64,000 bases of DNA from positions 62,001 through 126,000 of the forward strand of contig NZ_CAMFJS010000009.1 in assembly GCF_945956965.1 (NCBI RefSeq), given 5' to 3'. Positions 18,505-27,107 of the stretch are shown here, piece after piece (the first letter of the stretch is position 1; every line of letters starts with the position of its first letter). This stretch comes from an uncultured Roseateles sp. (GTDB lineage Bacteria; Pseudomonadota; Gammaproteobacteria; Burkholderiales; Burkholderiaceae_C). A program made the translations under genes and the position numbers. The notes beneath the pieces are model-generated. The model saw only the letters and a list, made by a program, of their open reading frames with translations. It searched no databases and was not told the DNA's origin.

Positions 18505-19067
18505 TCTTGCAGGGCGAGGGAGAGAAACAGCCGGGCTTTTTGCCAGTCGCGCTGCACGGTGCGTTCGGTCAGGCCCAGGGCCTCGGCGATTTCGGCCTCC
18601 AGCAGGCCGCCGAAGTAGCGCATTTCCACTACCTGGGCCAGGCGCGGCTCCAGTGCGGCCAATTCGTCCAGGGCTTCATGCACGCGCAGGATTTCCTCGT
18701 CGCGCTGCTGGGGCAGCTCGGCATGGGCGGTGTTGAGGGTGATGTGGGTTTGCCCGCCGCCACGGCGCTCGGCGCTGGCGGCGCGCACCAGGTCGATGAC
18801 GATGTGGTGCATGGTTTTGGCGGCGTAGGCCAGGAAGTGGCGGCGGTCGGCAAAGTCCAGCCCGGCTTGGGCTTGCAGGCGCAGATAGGTTTCGTGTACC
18901 AGGCCGGTGGCGTCCAGCAGGGTCAGCTCGCCGGATTTGTGCAGGCGGCTGCGTGCCAGGCGCTGCATTTCGCCATACAAAAGGCTGAGCGCGCGCTCGC
19001 CGGCCTGGGTGTCGCCCGCGGCGGCGGCTTGCAGCATCTGGGTGATGTCGCTGGCGCTGGTGTTCAC
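18501..19067 (-). CDS. ECF-like sigma factor of the kinase-associated type (TIGR02999-like)
   Basis: This gene encodes 188 residues from GTG 19065-19067, chosen because GAGG lies 5 bases upstream. Region 2 is at about residues 25-100 and region 4 at about 135-185 (LAQVVEMRYFGGLLEAEIAEALGLTERTVQRDWQKARLFL, a helix-turn-helix). The motif that is DAED in ordinary ECF factors reads DATGLVHETYLRL, with Thr54 in it. No anti-sigma gene is adjacent; instead a Ser/Thr kinase overlaps the stop codon. In the EcfP/PknT pair of Vibrio parahaemolyticus and EcfK/PknS of Xanthomonas, related sigma factors are activated by kinase phosphorylation. The same mode is inferred here. Confidence 0.88.
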   Translation of the reverse strand: MNTSASDITQMLQAAAAGDTQAGERALSLLYGEMQRLARSRLHKSGELTLLDATGLVHETYLRLQAQAGLDFADRRHFLAYAAKTMHHIVIDLVRAASAERRGGGQTHITLNTAHAELPQQRDEEILRVHEALDELAALEPRLAQVVEMRYFGGLLEAEIAEALGLTERTVQRDWQKARLFLSLALQE

Positions 19068-19386
19068 GTGGTCCTCAATCCCTCGGTGTCCGTTTGTTTT
19101 TCTCGCCGTCACCCTGCGGCCAGGGGGCGGCTGCGGGTGACGTAGGGGCAGGTCTTGCCCGGGTGGCGTGGCGCCTTTGCCTTCACTCTAGCGCCTGGCT
19201 TGCAGGGGCGGCAGTGCCGGCTAAAAAAATTTGCAATTTGGATGTCGGGTTTTTCGGTGGCATTCCGTTTTAAGCAGTGAGGGCATGTTTGCGTAGCTAG
19301 GTCTGGGGAGGCCTGCATGGAGAACGCACTGCGCAGGCATGGCCTCAATCCATTGCAGAAGAAACGAAAACACGAGTTCGCCGCGC
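19068..19386. other. Divergent intergenic region between sigma factor and GGDEF-like gene
   Basis: About 320 bases without a supported gene. They contain an AT-rich tract (about 19221-19245, with seven consecutive A) that is the best place for a promoter serving the sigma/kinase transcript, but no convincing -35/-10 pair or known operator was found. A 79-codon antisense frame here has no coding character. Confidence 0.5.
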
Positions 19387-19938
19387 ATGTTTCAGCCCTC
19401 CGACAATGCCATCACCTCGGCCCCTGCCGCAGCACGTTTGAGCTTGGTGGCAACGCCCGCGCCAGCCGGCGCACGCAAGCGCCCGGGCCGGCCGGAGATT
19501 TTGAGCGTGGCCGACGAGGCGGGCTTGCTGCAATTGCTGCAACGCGAGTTGGTGGCCAGCAGGCGCTGCGGCGCCGAGCCGGCCTTGTTGCTGATCGCCA
19601 TTCAGGGCTTGAGCAGCCACGGCCAGCAACTCGTCACCCCCGCCCATTTGAACGGCGCGCGCCACGCCTTGGGCGAGCGCCTGCGCGGCCGGGTGCGCAG
19701 CCATGATGTGGTGGTTCGGCTGGACGCCGGCCAGTACGCGGTGATCCTGGGCAATATGGCCCAGGCCCGGCCCGAGTTGGTGCAGCAGCGTTTGCAGCAG
19801 CAACTGGGGGGCACTTACGAGATCGAGGGCCAGTGCGTCAGCCTGAGCCTGCGCATGGCCAGCGCTTGCGGGGAGCGTCAACGCCTCAGCGCGGCGGAAT
19901 TGCTGGCGCTGGCGCAGGCGCGCTTGCAAGGCCGCTAG
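19387..19938 (+). CDS. Degenerate GGDEF-domain protein
   Basis: This gene encodes 183 residues from ATG 19387; ATG 19339 is a possible earlier start. The fold pattern of a diguanylate cyclase is visible: ALLLIAIQGLSSHGQQLV (first strand and helix), LNGARHALGERLRGRVRSHDVVVRLDAGQYAVILG (active-site hairpin), then QLGGTYEIEGQCVSLSLRMASA. The signature loop that should be GGDEF or GGEEF reads DAGQY, and the metal-binding Asp of the first strand is missing. The domain is therefore not expected to make c-di-GMP and may bind nucleotide or act as a regulatory partner. It is divergent from the sigma/kinase operon. Confidence 0.7.
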   Translation: MFQPSDNAITSAPAAARLSLVATPAPAGARKRPGRPEILSVADEAGLLQLLQRELVASRRCGAEPALLLIAIQGLSSHGQQLVTPAHLNGARHALGERLRGRVRSHDVVVRLDAGQYAVILGNMAQARPELVQQRLQQQLGGTYEIEGQCVSLSLRMASACGERQRLSAAELLALAQARLQGR

Positions 19939-20091
19939 TTGGCGGCCTAGCCCTTCTTGCCCTTGCAGGGCGAATAGCGCCCGTCCGACACCTTGGCTGC
20001 TGCGCTTGGGCGCGGCAAATGCGCCGAAACGAGGGCCTCCGTTCTTGCGAATCGACTAAGCTTGCGGGCTGCGAACACCATCAACAGCCTC

Positions 20092-21816
20092 ATGTTCAAG
20101 CTCAAAATTTCATTCGTCCTGCTGGCCAGCAGCGCCCTCTTGGGTTGCGCGTCCGGTGGCAAGCCCGCGGCCTCGGCCGCCAGCGCCGACACGGCCCCGC
20201 TGATCGCCAAGGCGAGCCAGCAAGTGGCGCCGCCCAAGTTGATCGTCTTCATGGTGGTGGACGGCCTGCCGATGCGCCAGGTGCTGAACTACCGTGATCA
20301 GTTGCAGCCCGATGGCTTCAAGCGCTTTCTCGACCGCGGCACCTGGTTTGCCAATGCCCATTACGGCCATGGCCACACCGTCACGGCGGCCGGCCATGCG
20401 GTGATGTTGACCGGCGCCTACCCGCAGCGCACCAGCATCATCAGCAATGAATGGCGCGACCCCAAGACCGGCGAAATGGTCTATTGCACCCAGGACGCGG
20501 CGCACAGCTATATCGACAACAAGACCGCCCCGCTGGCCGGCACCAGCCCACGCAATCTGCGCGCCGAAACGGTGGGCGATGTGCTGCGCGGCGTGGACCC
20601 TGCGGCCAAGGTGATTGCCATATCCGGCAAAGACCGCGGCGCCATTCTGCCCGCCGGCCACAAAGGCACGGCCTATATGTATATGAGTGAGACGGGCCAG
20701 TTCGCCTCGAGCACTTACTACATGCCCAGCCACCCGCAATGGGTCAAGGACTTCAATGCCGCCAAGCCGGCTGACGCCTTCTTCGGCAAGGCCTGGGCGC
20801 CGCTGCTGCCTGAAGCGGCCTATGCCCGCTCGGTGCCGGACGGCCAGTTCTGGCAAGTCAACGCCGGCAATGGCAACAAGCTGCCGGCCATCTTGGGTGA
20901 CAAGCACGAGAAGCCCGGCCCCTTGTTCTACGCCAACATCCTGCCTTCACCCTTTGGTGACGAGCTGACGCTGGCCTTTGCCCGCGCCGCCATCGAGGGC
21001 GAGGGCCTGGGCGGCGGCGTGCGCGCCAAGACCGATATCTTGTCGGTGAGCCTGTCCAGCCATGACTATGTGAACCATGCCTTCGGGCCGGAGTCGCGCC
21101 TCTCGCACGACCACTTCCTGCACCTGGACCGCTATCTGCAAGGCTTCTTCCAGTATCTGGACGCCAAGGTCGGTGCCGGCAACTATGTGGCCGTGCTGAC
21201 CGCCGACCACGGCTTTGCCGATACGCCCGAATGGGCCAAGTCCCAGGGCCGTGATGCGGACCGCATCAACCCGGCGCAAGTGCTGTCTTGGGTGAACAGC
21301 GGTTTGGTGAAGAAGTTTGGCGAGGGCCGCTGGGCCACCGCTTTCTCGGCCGCCGGCATTTTGTTTGACGACAAGTTGATGGCGGCCAAGGGCGTGAAGC
21401 CCGCCGATGTCTACGAAGAAACCAAGGCTTTGCTGCTGCAAATGAATGGCGTGGCCGATGTCTTCACCCTGGCGCAACTGCAGGGCACGGACACGCAGAC
21501 GCCTTATCTGGCGGCGATGCGCAAGTCCTGGCACCCGGATGTGGCCGCGCCGGTGCAGATCGTGGTCAAGCCGGGTTGGTTGTTCGGCTCCCGCGTCGGC
21601 GGCAGCTCGCATGGCACGCCGTATGAGTACGACACCCATGTGCCCATCTTGAGCTGGGGCCCGGCCTGGGTGGGCCGTGGTGAAGTGAAAACGCCGGTGG
21701 AGGTGGCTGACATTGCGCCGACCCTGGCGAACATCTTGCATGTGCGCACGCCCGCGCAAGCGCAGGGTCGGGTCTTGCCTTTGCCGCCAGCGACTGTGGC
21801 CGCGGAACTGAAGTAA
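20092..21816 (+). CDS. PafA-like alkaline phosphatase / phosphodiesterase lipoprotein
   Basis: This gene encodes 574 residues. The signal peptide ends in the lipobox SALLGC, with lipidated Cys19. Alkaline-phosphatase superfamily metal ligands are visible in VVDGLP (Asp57), SSHDYVNHAFGP and TADHGFAD. The nucleophile is probably Thr98 in TAAGHAVMLTG. The trio Asn119 (SNEW), Lys180 and Arg182 (GKDRGAI) matches the Asn/Lys/Arg active-site set of the phosphate-irrepressible phosphomonoesterase PafA, favouring monoesterase over diesterase activity. It would hydrolyse phosphate esters at the cell envelope. ATG 20092 precedes the signal peptide directly; the upstream in-frame extension does not look coding. 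Confidence 0.88.
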   Translation: MFKLKISFVLLASSALLGCASGGKPAASAASADTAPLIAKASQQVAPPKLIVFMVVDGLPMRQVLNYRDQLQPDGFKRFLDRGTWFANAHYGHGHTVTAAGHAVMLTGAYPQRTSIISNEWRDPKTGEMVYCTQDAAHSYIDNKTAPLAGTSPRNLRAETVGDVLRGVDPAAKVIAISGKDRGAILPAGHKGTAYMYMSETGQFASSTYYMPSHPQWVKDFNAAKPADAFFGKAWAPLLPEAAYARSVPDGQFWQVNAGNGNKLPAILGDKHEKPGPLFYANILPSPFGDELTLAFARAAIEGEGLGGGVRAKTDILSVSLSSHDYVNHAFGPESRLSHDHFLHLDRYLQGFFQYLDAKVGAGNYVAVLTADHGFADTPEWAKSQGRDADRINPAQVLSWVNSGLVKKFGEGRWATAFSAAGILFDDKLMAAKGVKPADVYEETKALLLQMNGVADVFTLAQLQGTDTQTPYLAAMRKSWHPDVAAPVQIVVKPGWLFGSRVGGSSHGTPYEYDTHVPILSWGPAWVGRGEVKTPVEVADIAPTLANILHVRTPAQAQGRVLPLPPATVAAELK

Positions 21817-21840
21817 TTGTTTTGCAGCGCCCTGGCTCGG

Positions 21841-22680
21841 CTATTCCAGGCTGAGCTGGGGGTAGCGGGCGATGATTTCCGCCATCGCCCCCTCGCGCCG
21901 CATGGCGTCGAAGGCTTGTTGCAGCCTGTGGCGCATGGCGGGCTCGGTGGCCAGGCTCAGCGCCATCGATGAGGCAGATTCGCGCAGCTTCAAGACCGGC
22001 TCAATGTCGGCAATGTTGTAGCCATGCTGCTTGAGCACGGCCGGCGCCAGCGCCCGGCTGATGGCTAGCAACTCGACCCGATCGGAGAACAGGCGCCTCA
22101 GGGCAATGCCGTAATCGGCGCTGCGGTCGAGGTGCTGCTCACTGTCCAGCCCCAGGGCGAGCATTTCGCGCTCGGAGATGTCGCCCATCACCACGGCCGT
22201 GCGGTATTGGCGCGTGTCCTGCGCCATGCTGACGTTGACATCAGGCCTGGCCTTGCGGCGGTAAATCATGCCTTGGCGTTTGGCGATGGTGCCCAGCCAG
22301 TAGAAGGCTTTCTCGCGCTCGGGCAGGCGCACGATGGTGGGGATCAGCACCGCTGAGTTGCCCCGTGCCTTGGCCAGCACCCGCTGCCAAGACGAAAACT
22401 CGAATCTGCCGCTCAGTTCGGCCCGGCGCAGCAGCTCGCGCACCAATTCCACCGAATAGCCGGCGGGCTCGCCCTGCGCATCGCGGAAAGAAAAGGGCGG
22501 CAATTCCTCCAGCATCACGCTCAGGCTGGCTTCGCTTTCCCCCGCGCTGGTGGCCAGAGTGGTTGCCACGCCCAGCATGCCCGCTGCAGCGGCCAGCCAG
22601 TGGCGTCGCGTCAGACCAAGCTGCGCCCCGCCGTGACCGGTGTCGCCGAGGGGGGGATTTATGCGGGCGAGGTCTGACAT
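21841..22680 (-). CDS. Periplasmic solute-binding protein, SBP_bac_3-like
   Basis: This gene encodes 279 residues from ATG 22678-22680. A twin-arginine-type signal (LTRRHWLAAAAGMLGVATTLATSAG) suggests Tat export. The mature part follows the amino-acid-binding (family 3) pattern: LEELPPFSFRDAQGEPAGYSVELVRELLRRA, then IPTIVRLPEREKAFYWLGTI and a C-terminal AFDAMRREGAMAEIIARYP. No ABC permease or ATPase is adjacent, so it may be an orphan receptor or sensor input rather than part of a transporter. The gene is convergent with the phosphatase and divergent from the hemolysin III gene; ligand unknown. Confidence 0.85.
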   Translation of the reverse strand: MSDLARINPPLGDTGHGGAQLGLTRRHWLAAAAGMLGVATTLATSAGESEASLSVMLEELPPFSFRDAQGEPAGYSVELVRELLRRAELSGRFEFSSWQRVLAKARGNSAVLIPTIVRLPEREKAFYWLGTIAKRQGMIYRRKARPDVNVSMAQDTRQYRTAVVMGDISEREMLALGLDSEQHLDRSADYGIALRRLFSDRVELLAISRALAPAVLKQHGYNIADIEPVLKLRESASSMALSLATEPAMRHRLQQAFDAMRREGAMAEIIARYPQLSLE

Positions 22681-22750
22681 GGCGCAAGTGCTGGGCAAAT
22701 CGAAAGGGCCTTGTCGTCAACGGTCACAAGAAGACTGCAAGAATGCCTGC

Positions 22751-23389
22751 ATGAGCGCACGAAATCAATCTTTGGGCGAGGAGATTGCCAACGCCATCAG
22801 TCATGGCCTGGGCTTTTTGCTGGCCGTGGCGTCTTTGCCCATCCTCAGCATCGCTGCGGCGCGGCAGGGCGAAACACGCCATGTGGTGGCGGCCTGTGTG
22901 TTCTCGCTCACCATGATGCTGCTGTATCTGGTCTCCACGTTGTTCCACGCCATGCCGGAGGGCCGCGCCAAGCTGTGGCTGAACCGGCTGGATCACGCCG
23001 CCATCTATTTGTTCATCGCCGGCAGCTACACGCCTTTCGCCTTGGGCGTTCTGCATGGGGCCTGGGGCTGGACGCTGTTTGGCCTGGTGTGGGCATTTGC
23101 CGGCCTGGGCGTGACGGCCAAGCTGTTCAACCGCCTGCGCCACCCGCTGTGGTCCACCGGGCTGTATGTGGCGATGGGCTGGCTGGTGATCTTCGCCCTG
23201 GGGCCTTTGACGGCGCGCATGGCCCCCGCAGGCCTGGCCTGGCTGGTGGCGGGCGGCGCGGCTTACACCTTGGGCGCCATCGTGTTCCTGCTGGATGGCC
23301 GTATTCGCTACGGCCATTTCATCTGGCACTTGTTTGTGCTCGCGGGCAGCGGCTGCCACTTCTTCGCCGCGCTTTGGTACGCGGTTTAG
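22751..23389 (+). CDS. Hemolysin III / PAQR-family membrane protein
   Basis: This gene encodes 212 residues with seven hydrophobic spans, as in the hemolysin III/YqfA family. Characteristic motifs are EIANAISHGLGFLLA (first span), STLFHAMP, LDHAAIYLFIAGSYTPF and the final GHFIWHLFVLAGSGCHFFA. These conserved Ser, Asp and His residues form a zinc site in PAQR-type proteins. The molecular role in bacteria is unsettled; links to membrane fluidity exist for the superfamily. The start ATG 22751 fits homologues; the longer upstream frame overlaps the solute-binding gene's start and is rejected. Confidence 0.93.
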   Translation: MSARNQSLGEEIANAISHGLGFLLAVASLPILSIAAARQGETRHVVAACVFSLTMMLLYLVSTLFHAMPEGRAKLWLNRLDHAAIYLFIAGSYTPFALGVLHGAWGWTLFGLVWAFAGLGVTAKLFNRLRHPLWSTGLYVAMGWLVIFALGPLTARMAPAGLAWLVAGGAAYTLGAIVFLLDGRIRYGHFIWHLFVLAGSGCHFFAALWYAV

Positions 23390-23408
23390 AACAGGTTTTG
23401 TTGGCCCC

Positions 23409-24332
23409 TCATTCAGCCAGCACGTAGCGATTGCGGCCGGCCAGCTTGGCGCCGTAGAGCGCTGCATCGGCGCGGCACAGCAGGGTTTCGGTGCTTTCGC
23501 CCCAGCTGGCTTGGGCCAGGCCGACCGAGCAGTGATAGCCCAGCTCCGGGTGATCGGGCAGGGGCCGGGCTTGGCGTACCCGCTCCAACAAACGTTCGAC
23601 GATGGCCTGCGCCTGGGGCAGGCCGGCGGCGGGCAGGATCAGCAAGAACTCGTCCCCGCCCAGGCGGGCGCAGCCGTCCTCGCGGCGGCTGCTGGCCTGG
23701 AGTTGGCGGGCGAAGTCGATCAGGGCCATATCGCCGGCCGCGTGGCCGAGGCGGTCGTTGATCTGCTTGAAATCATCCAGGTCGAGCAGGGCGACGCAAA
23801 GCGGCCAGGGTTCGCTGTCCATCAAGGCCTGATCCAGCAGTTGCAGGCCGTGGCGGCGGTTGCTCAGGCCGGTCAGGGCGTCGGTATTGGCGGCGGCCAG
23901 GGCTTTGATATGGGCTTGGCGCAGGGCGCGGCCTTCCTGGCGCAGGCCGCTGATATCGCTGGCGACGCACAGCATCCAGCCTTGCTGCTGAACGCTTTCG
24001 GTCATCCAGATCCAGCGCCCGTCACACAGATCGGCCTCGAAGGCGCGGTGGGCGGTCTTGCCGCGGCGGGAGTGCACATTGGCGATCCAGGCCTCGATGT
24101 CCTGGGTTTCGATGAAGGCGCCACGCCGGTGGGCGTAGTTGTCACGCATCATGTCGGCCCAGCTCATGGGCCGGTCGGTCGTTACCGCATAGGCGGCGCG
24201 GAATGCGCGGTTGGCGTAGCGCAGCATGTCCTGCGCATCAAACAGCGCCACCAGCAAGGGGCTGTCTTCGTGCATACCGAGCAAGATGCTGGCCAGTTCA
24301 TCCTGCGTTTGCAGGCCTTGCATGTCGCTCAT
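23409..24332 (-). CDS. Diguanylate cyclase with N-terminal PAS domain
   Basis: This gene encodes 307 residues. A PAS-like sensor is at about residues 20-135 (LVALFDAQDMLRYANRAFRAAYAV...GWMLCVASDIS). The GGDEF domain spans about 150-307: DALTGLSNRRH, LDLDDFKQINDRLGHAAGD, and the intact active site RLGGDEFLLIL. An RxxD allosteric inhibitory site (RRED) sits five residues before GGDEF, so product feedback is predicted. No transmembrane span is seen; it is likely cytoplasmic. The start ATG 24330-24332 has GGAGG at a 5-base spacing. It lies downstream of the DUF2807 gene on the same strand and may be co-transcribed with it. Confidence 0.95.
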   Translation of the reverse strand: MSDMQGLQTQDELASILLGMHEDSPLLVALFDAQDMLRYANRAFRAAYAVTTDRPMSWADMMRDNYAHRRGAFIETQDIEAWIANVHSRRGKTAHRAFEADLCDGRWIWMTESVQQQGWMLCVASDISGLRQEGRALRQAHIKALAAANTDALTGLSNRRHGLQLLDQALMDSEPWPLCVALLDLDDFKQINDRLGHAAGDMALIDFARQLQASSRREDGCARLGGDEFLLILPAAGLPQAQAIVERLLERVRQARPLPDHPELGYHCSVGLAQASWGESTETLLCRADAALYGAKLAGRNRYVLAE

Positions 24333-24407
24333 CGACACCTCCACAGAATGGCCCTATTCTGAGCCAATCAGCGGTGCCCGGCGGGAAAGTCTGGTGGCTG
24401 GCGCGCC

Positions 24408-25211
24408 TCAGCGGCGGCGGATCTCGCCTGAGCCGCTGACGTTTTGTTTGAGCACCGGGCGGCCGGCGTAGCTCAAGTCGCCCGAGCCTTGCAGGGTGGC
24501 ATCGAGGTTTTGCGTGAGGCCCAGGTTCAGGTCGCCCGAACCGCTCAGCTGGGCTTTTGTGCTGCTGCCGTTGAGGCTGCGCGCATCCACATCGCCTGAA
24601 CCTTGCAGCAGCCAGTTTTGCCGCTCGGCGCGACCGGCCACCGTGCAGTCGCCCGAACCGGACAGCTTGGCGTCGAGCTCGTTCACATCCAACAAGCCGA
24701 TGCGCAAGTCGCCCGAACCGTTCAGGTTCAGGCTGAGCTTGTCGCCCTTGAATTTGTCGATGGCGATATCGCCGGAACCGTTGGACACCAGGGCTTGCAG
24801 GTTCTTGCTGTCCACCCACACGGTGGGGGCGTAGCGGGTGCTGAAGCCCGCGCCGGGCTGCAGGCGCAGAATCAGGGTGTCGTCTTCGACACGGGTGTCG
24901 ATCAGAGGCTCGATATTGTCATCCGCCGAAACGCGAGCCGCATCGCTGCTGGCCTGGCTCAGGCGCACATTCATCGGGCCTTCGAGCCGCAGCTTGCTGA
25001 AGGGGCGCAGGGTGCGCGCTTTCTCAACGATCACGCCCGAGCCCTTGATCCGCTTGCCGGCGGGGCCGTAGTCCGTCGGGCCGCTGAAGCTGGCCGTCCA
25101 GCTATTGCCGTGGTTCTTGATGCGCAATTCCCAATCATTGCTCTCGGCGGCGTGGCTGAGCCCGGTCAGGGCGAGCAGGGCGGTGGCGGCGATCAGTTTG
25201 AACTTGGGCAT
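24408..25211 (-). CDS. Exported DUF2807 (head GIN-type) protein
   Basis: This gene encodes 267 residues. It has a cleavable signal peptide (PKFKLIAATALLALTGLSHA). The DUF2807 beta-solenoid-like part (about 60-267) has the motif GSGD recurring as NGSGDIAI, NGSGDLRIG, SGSGDCTV, QGSGDVDA, SGSGDLNLG and QGSGDLSYAG, and ends SGSGEIRRR. This is the typical repeat in which each turn ends with Gly-Ser-Gly-Asp. The function of the family is unknown; the protein is periplasmic or surface exposed. AGGAG lies 7 bases before ATG 25211. The diguanylate cyclase gene follows 75 bases downstream. Confidence 0.9.
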   Translation of the reverse strand: MPKFKLIAATALLALTGLSHAAESNDWELRIKNHGNSWTASFSGPTDYGPAGKRIKGSGVIVEKARTLRPFSKLRLEGPMNVRLSQASSDAARVSADDNIEPLIDTRVEDDTLILRLQPGAGFSTRYAPTVWVDSKNLQALVSNGSGDIAIDKFKGDKLSLNLNGSGDLRIGLLDVNELDAKLSGSGDCTVAGRAERQNWLLQGSGDVDARSLNGSSTKAQLSGSGDLNLGLTQNLDATLQGSGDLSYAGRPVLKQNVSGSGEIRRR

Positions 25212-25399
25212 GGGGCAGCTCCTTGGCGTGACGGGTGACAAGCGGTGGTGCCGTTGAGGTCACCAGGAAAGGGTGAGAATTGCCCGCAGTGTCGTGTTGA
25301 CCCTGCCGCCGCGCCTAGCGGGACGCGACAGGCCGCACAATCCGCGGCACAGACGGTAGCGCCGCTGGGTTTGGAGCAGAACAGCAAAAGGAGCCCAAG

Positions 25400-26284
25400 A
25401 TGAAATGGGAAGGTCAGCGCGAGAGCGAGAACGTCCAGGATTTCCGGGATAGCAGCGGTGGGGGTGGTGGGGGCGGCGGCTTTGGCGGAGGCCGCGGCAT
25501 CGGTTTGGGCGGCATCGTCATCGCTTTGCTGGCATCCTGGGCCTTTGGCATTAATCCCATGACGGTGCTGGGCTTGCTCAATGGCGGCGGGGTGCCGCAG
25601 TCCGCGCCCGCGGCCTCGCATGCGCCGGGGGCCAAGCCGCAAGATGCCGGCGCGCGCTTTGTCGGCGTGGTGCTGGCCGATACCGAAGACGTGTGGGGCA
25701 GCTATTTCGCCGCCCAAAATCAGCAATACGCGGCGCCCAAGCTGAGCCTGTTTCGCGGCAGCTACAAGACCGCCTGCGGCATGGGCGAGTCGGCCATGGG
25801 GCCGTTTTACTGCCCGGCTGACCGCACGGTCTATATCGACCTGGCTTTCTACGACACCTTGCGCACCCGCTTGGGCGCGCCGGGTGACTTCGCCCAAGCC
25901 TATGTGATTGCCCACGAAGTTGGTCACCACTTACAGAATTTGCAAGGCACGACCGAGAAGTTGGATCGTGCCCGCCAGCGGGTGTCCGAACGTGACTACA
26001 ACGCGCTGAGCGTGCGCCTGGAGCTACAGGCGGATTGCTATGCCGGCGTGTGGGCCAAGCTCTCGCAGCAAAGCAAGGGTTGGCTGGAGCAGGGCGACAT
26101 CGAGGAAGCGCTCAATGCCGCCGCTCAAATTGGTGACGACAAATTGCAGCGCCAGGCGCAGGGCCGTGTCGTGCCCGAGAGTTTCACCCACGGCAGCAGC
26201 GAGCAGCGTGTGCGCTGGTTCAAGACCGGCTTGGCGACGGGTGAGTTGAAGGCTTGCAACACCTTTGGCGCCGGCGCTGTTTGA
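25400..26284 (+). CDS. YpfJ-family neutral zinc metallopeptidase
   Basis: This gene encodes 294 residues. The N-terminus [17 protein letters not shown] and the Gly-rich stretch (about 19-40) followed by one membrane span are typical of the YpfJ/zinc-metallopeptidase (PF04228) family. The zincin motif HEVGHH begins at His172 and the downstream [12 protein letters not shown] supplies the third ligand region. It is likely anchored in the inner membrane with the catalytic part outside. AGGAG stands 6 bases before ATG 25400. The substrate is not known. Confidence 0.94.
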   Translation: MKWEGQRESENVQDFRDSSGGGGGGGGFGGGRGIGLGGIVIALLASWAFGINPMTVLGLLNGGGVPQSAPAASHAPGAKPQDAGARFVGVVLADTEDVWGSYFAAQNQQYAAPKLSLFRGSYKTACGMGESAMGPFYCPADRTVYIDLAFYDTLRTRLGAPGDFAQAYVIAHEVGHHLQNLQGTTEKLDRARQRVSERDYNALSVRLELQADCYAGVWAKLSQQSKGWLEQGDIEEALNAAAQIGDDKLQRQAQGRVVPESFTHGSSEQRVRWFKTGLATGELKACNTFGAGAV

Positions 26285-26340
26285 GCTTGGCGCAGGGAGA
26301 ATTCCCGATTTGCCGAAATATCTGCTCAATTCCAGGGACA

Positions 26341-26360
26341 CCACCCGTTCAAGGGGGTGG
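26341..26360 (+). terminator. Hairpin downstream of the zinc peptidase gene
   Basis: CCACCC (26341-26346) pairs with GGGTGG (26355-26360) around an 8-base loop. It has no T-run, so it is a weak terminator candidate. In the same gap the sequence CGCAGGGAGAA occurs twice (about 26291 and 26459); the second copy serves as ribosome-binding site of the next gene. Confidence 0.35.
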
Positions 26361-26473
26361 CGCGCGATGGCGGCAGTGTGCGTTGTGTGGAACACTCCTC
26401 CCAAAGTCTCACCGCTCGACTCTAGTCCTCTTGCGCTAGGTCAGGTACCGATAAGCCGCAGGGAGAAATTGTC

Positions 26474-27079
26474 ATGAACCAGCATCAACAACAGCCGCTT
26501 GATTCAGGCCAAGAGCCCGCCATGCCCCAAGTCGCCGCTACAGCCGCGTCTCGCTTGGAAGCTCGTCGCCGCCTGCTCAAGGGTGGTCTGGCGCTGGCGC
26601 CGGTGGCCATGACCGTCACCAGCCGTCCTGTGCTGGGTGCTAACCTCGAATGCCATGGCCCGACCGGCTTTCAGTCGGCCAATGTCAGCCGGGCTGTGGG
26701 CAAGACTGTGGACTTGGCTTGCGGCACGCGCAAGCGCCCAGCGGATTGGGCCGTGCCGGGCACGACTTACCCCTCAGGCTTCAATTCTGGAACCTTGTTC
26801 GCGACGTATTTCGCGAACGGTGGATTTGCCAACGGCACCACCTTCGGCAATATCCTGGCGATGAGCGCAGGCTCCTCGGTGAATACTCAAATCGCCCAAT
26901 TGGTGGTCGCGGCGATTCTGAATTCGGTCACCACCACCGTGCCATCGCGGGCGCAGATCATTGCGCTGTGGAATGGTCACGTGAACAAGAATTACAGCCC
27001 TTCTGGTGAAGCGCCCTGGGATGATGCCAAGATCATCAAGTACCTGAACTACACCATGGGTGTGATCGTCAGCTTCTGA
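26474..27079 (+). CDS. Exported twin-Arg protein of the HprK-related cassette, function unknown
   Basis: This gene encodes 201 residues. The first 30 residues are polar (Gln-rich); then RRRLLKGGLALAPVAMTVTSRPVLGA (31-56) forms a twin-arginine-like export signal. The mature part begins near Asn57 and has only two cysteines, Cys60 (LECHG) and Cys83 (LACGTRKRP). It continues through a Gly/Asn/Thr/Phe-rich middle (FATYFANGGFANGTTFGNILA) to an Ile/Val-rich end. No enzyme motif is recognised. It has AGGGAG 8 bases before ATG 26474. It is followed after 28 bases by the PqqD-like, HprK-like and nucleotidyltransferase genes, so it is a candidate target of that system; this is inference. Confidence 0.8.
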   Translation: MNQHQQQPLDSGQEPAMPQVAATAASRLEARRRLLKGGLALAPVAMTVTSRPVLGANLECHGPTGFQSANVSRAVGKTVDLACGTRKRPADWAVPGTTYPSGFNSGTLFATYFANGGFANGTTFGNILAMSAGSSVNTQIAQLVVAAILNSVTTTVPSRAQIIALWNGHVNKNYSPSGEAPWDDAKIIKYLNYTMGVIVSF

Positions 27080-27107
27080 TCACAGGCGACGAAGTCCAGG
27101 GTCGGGC

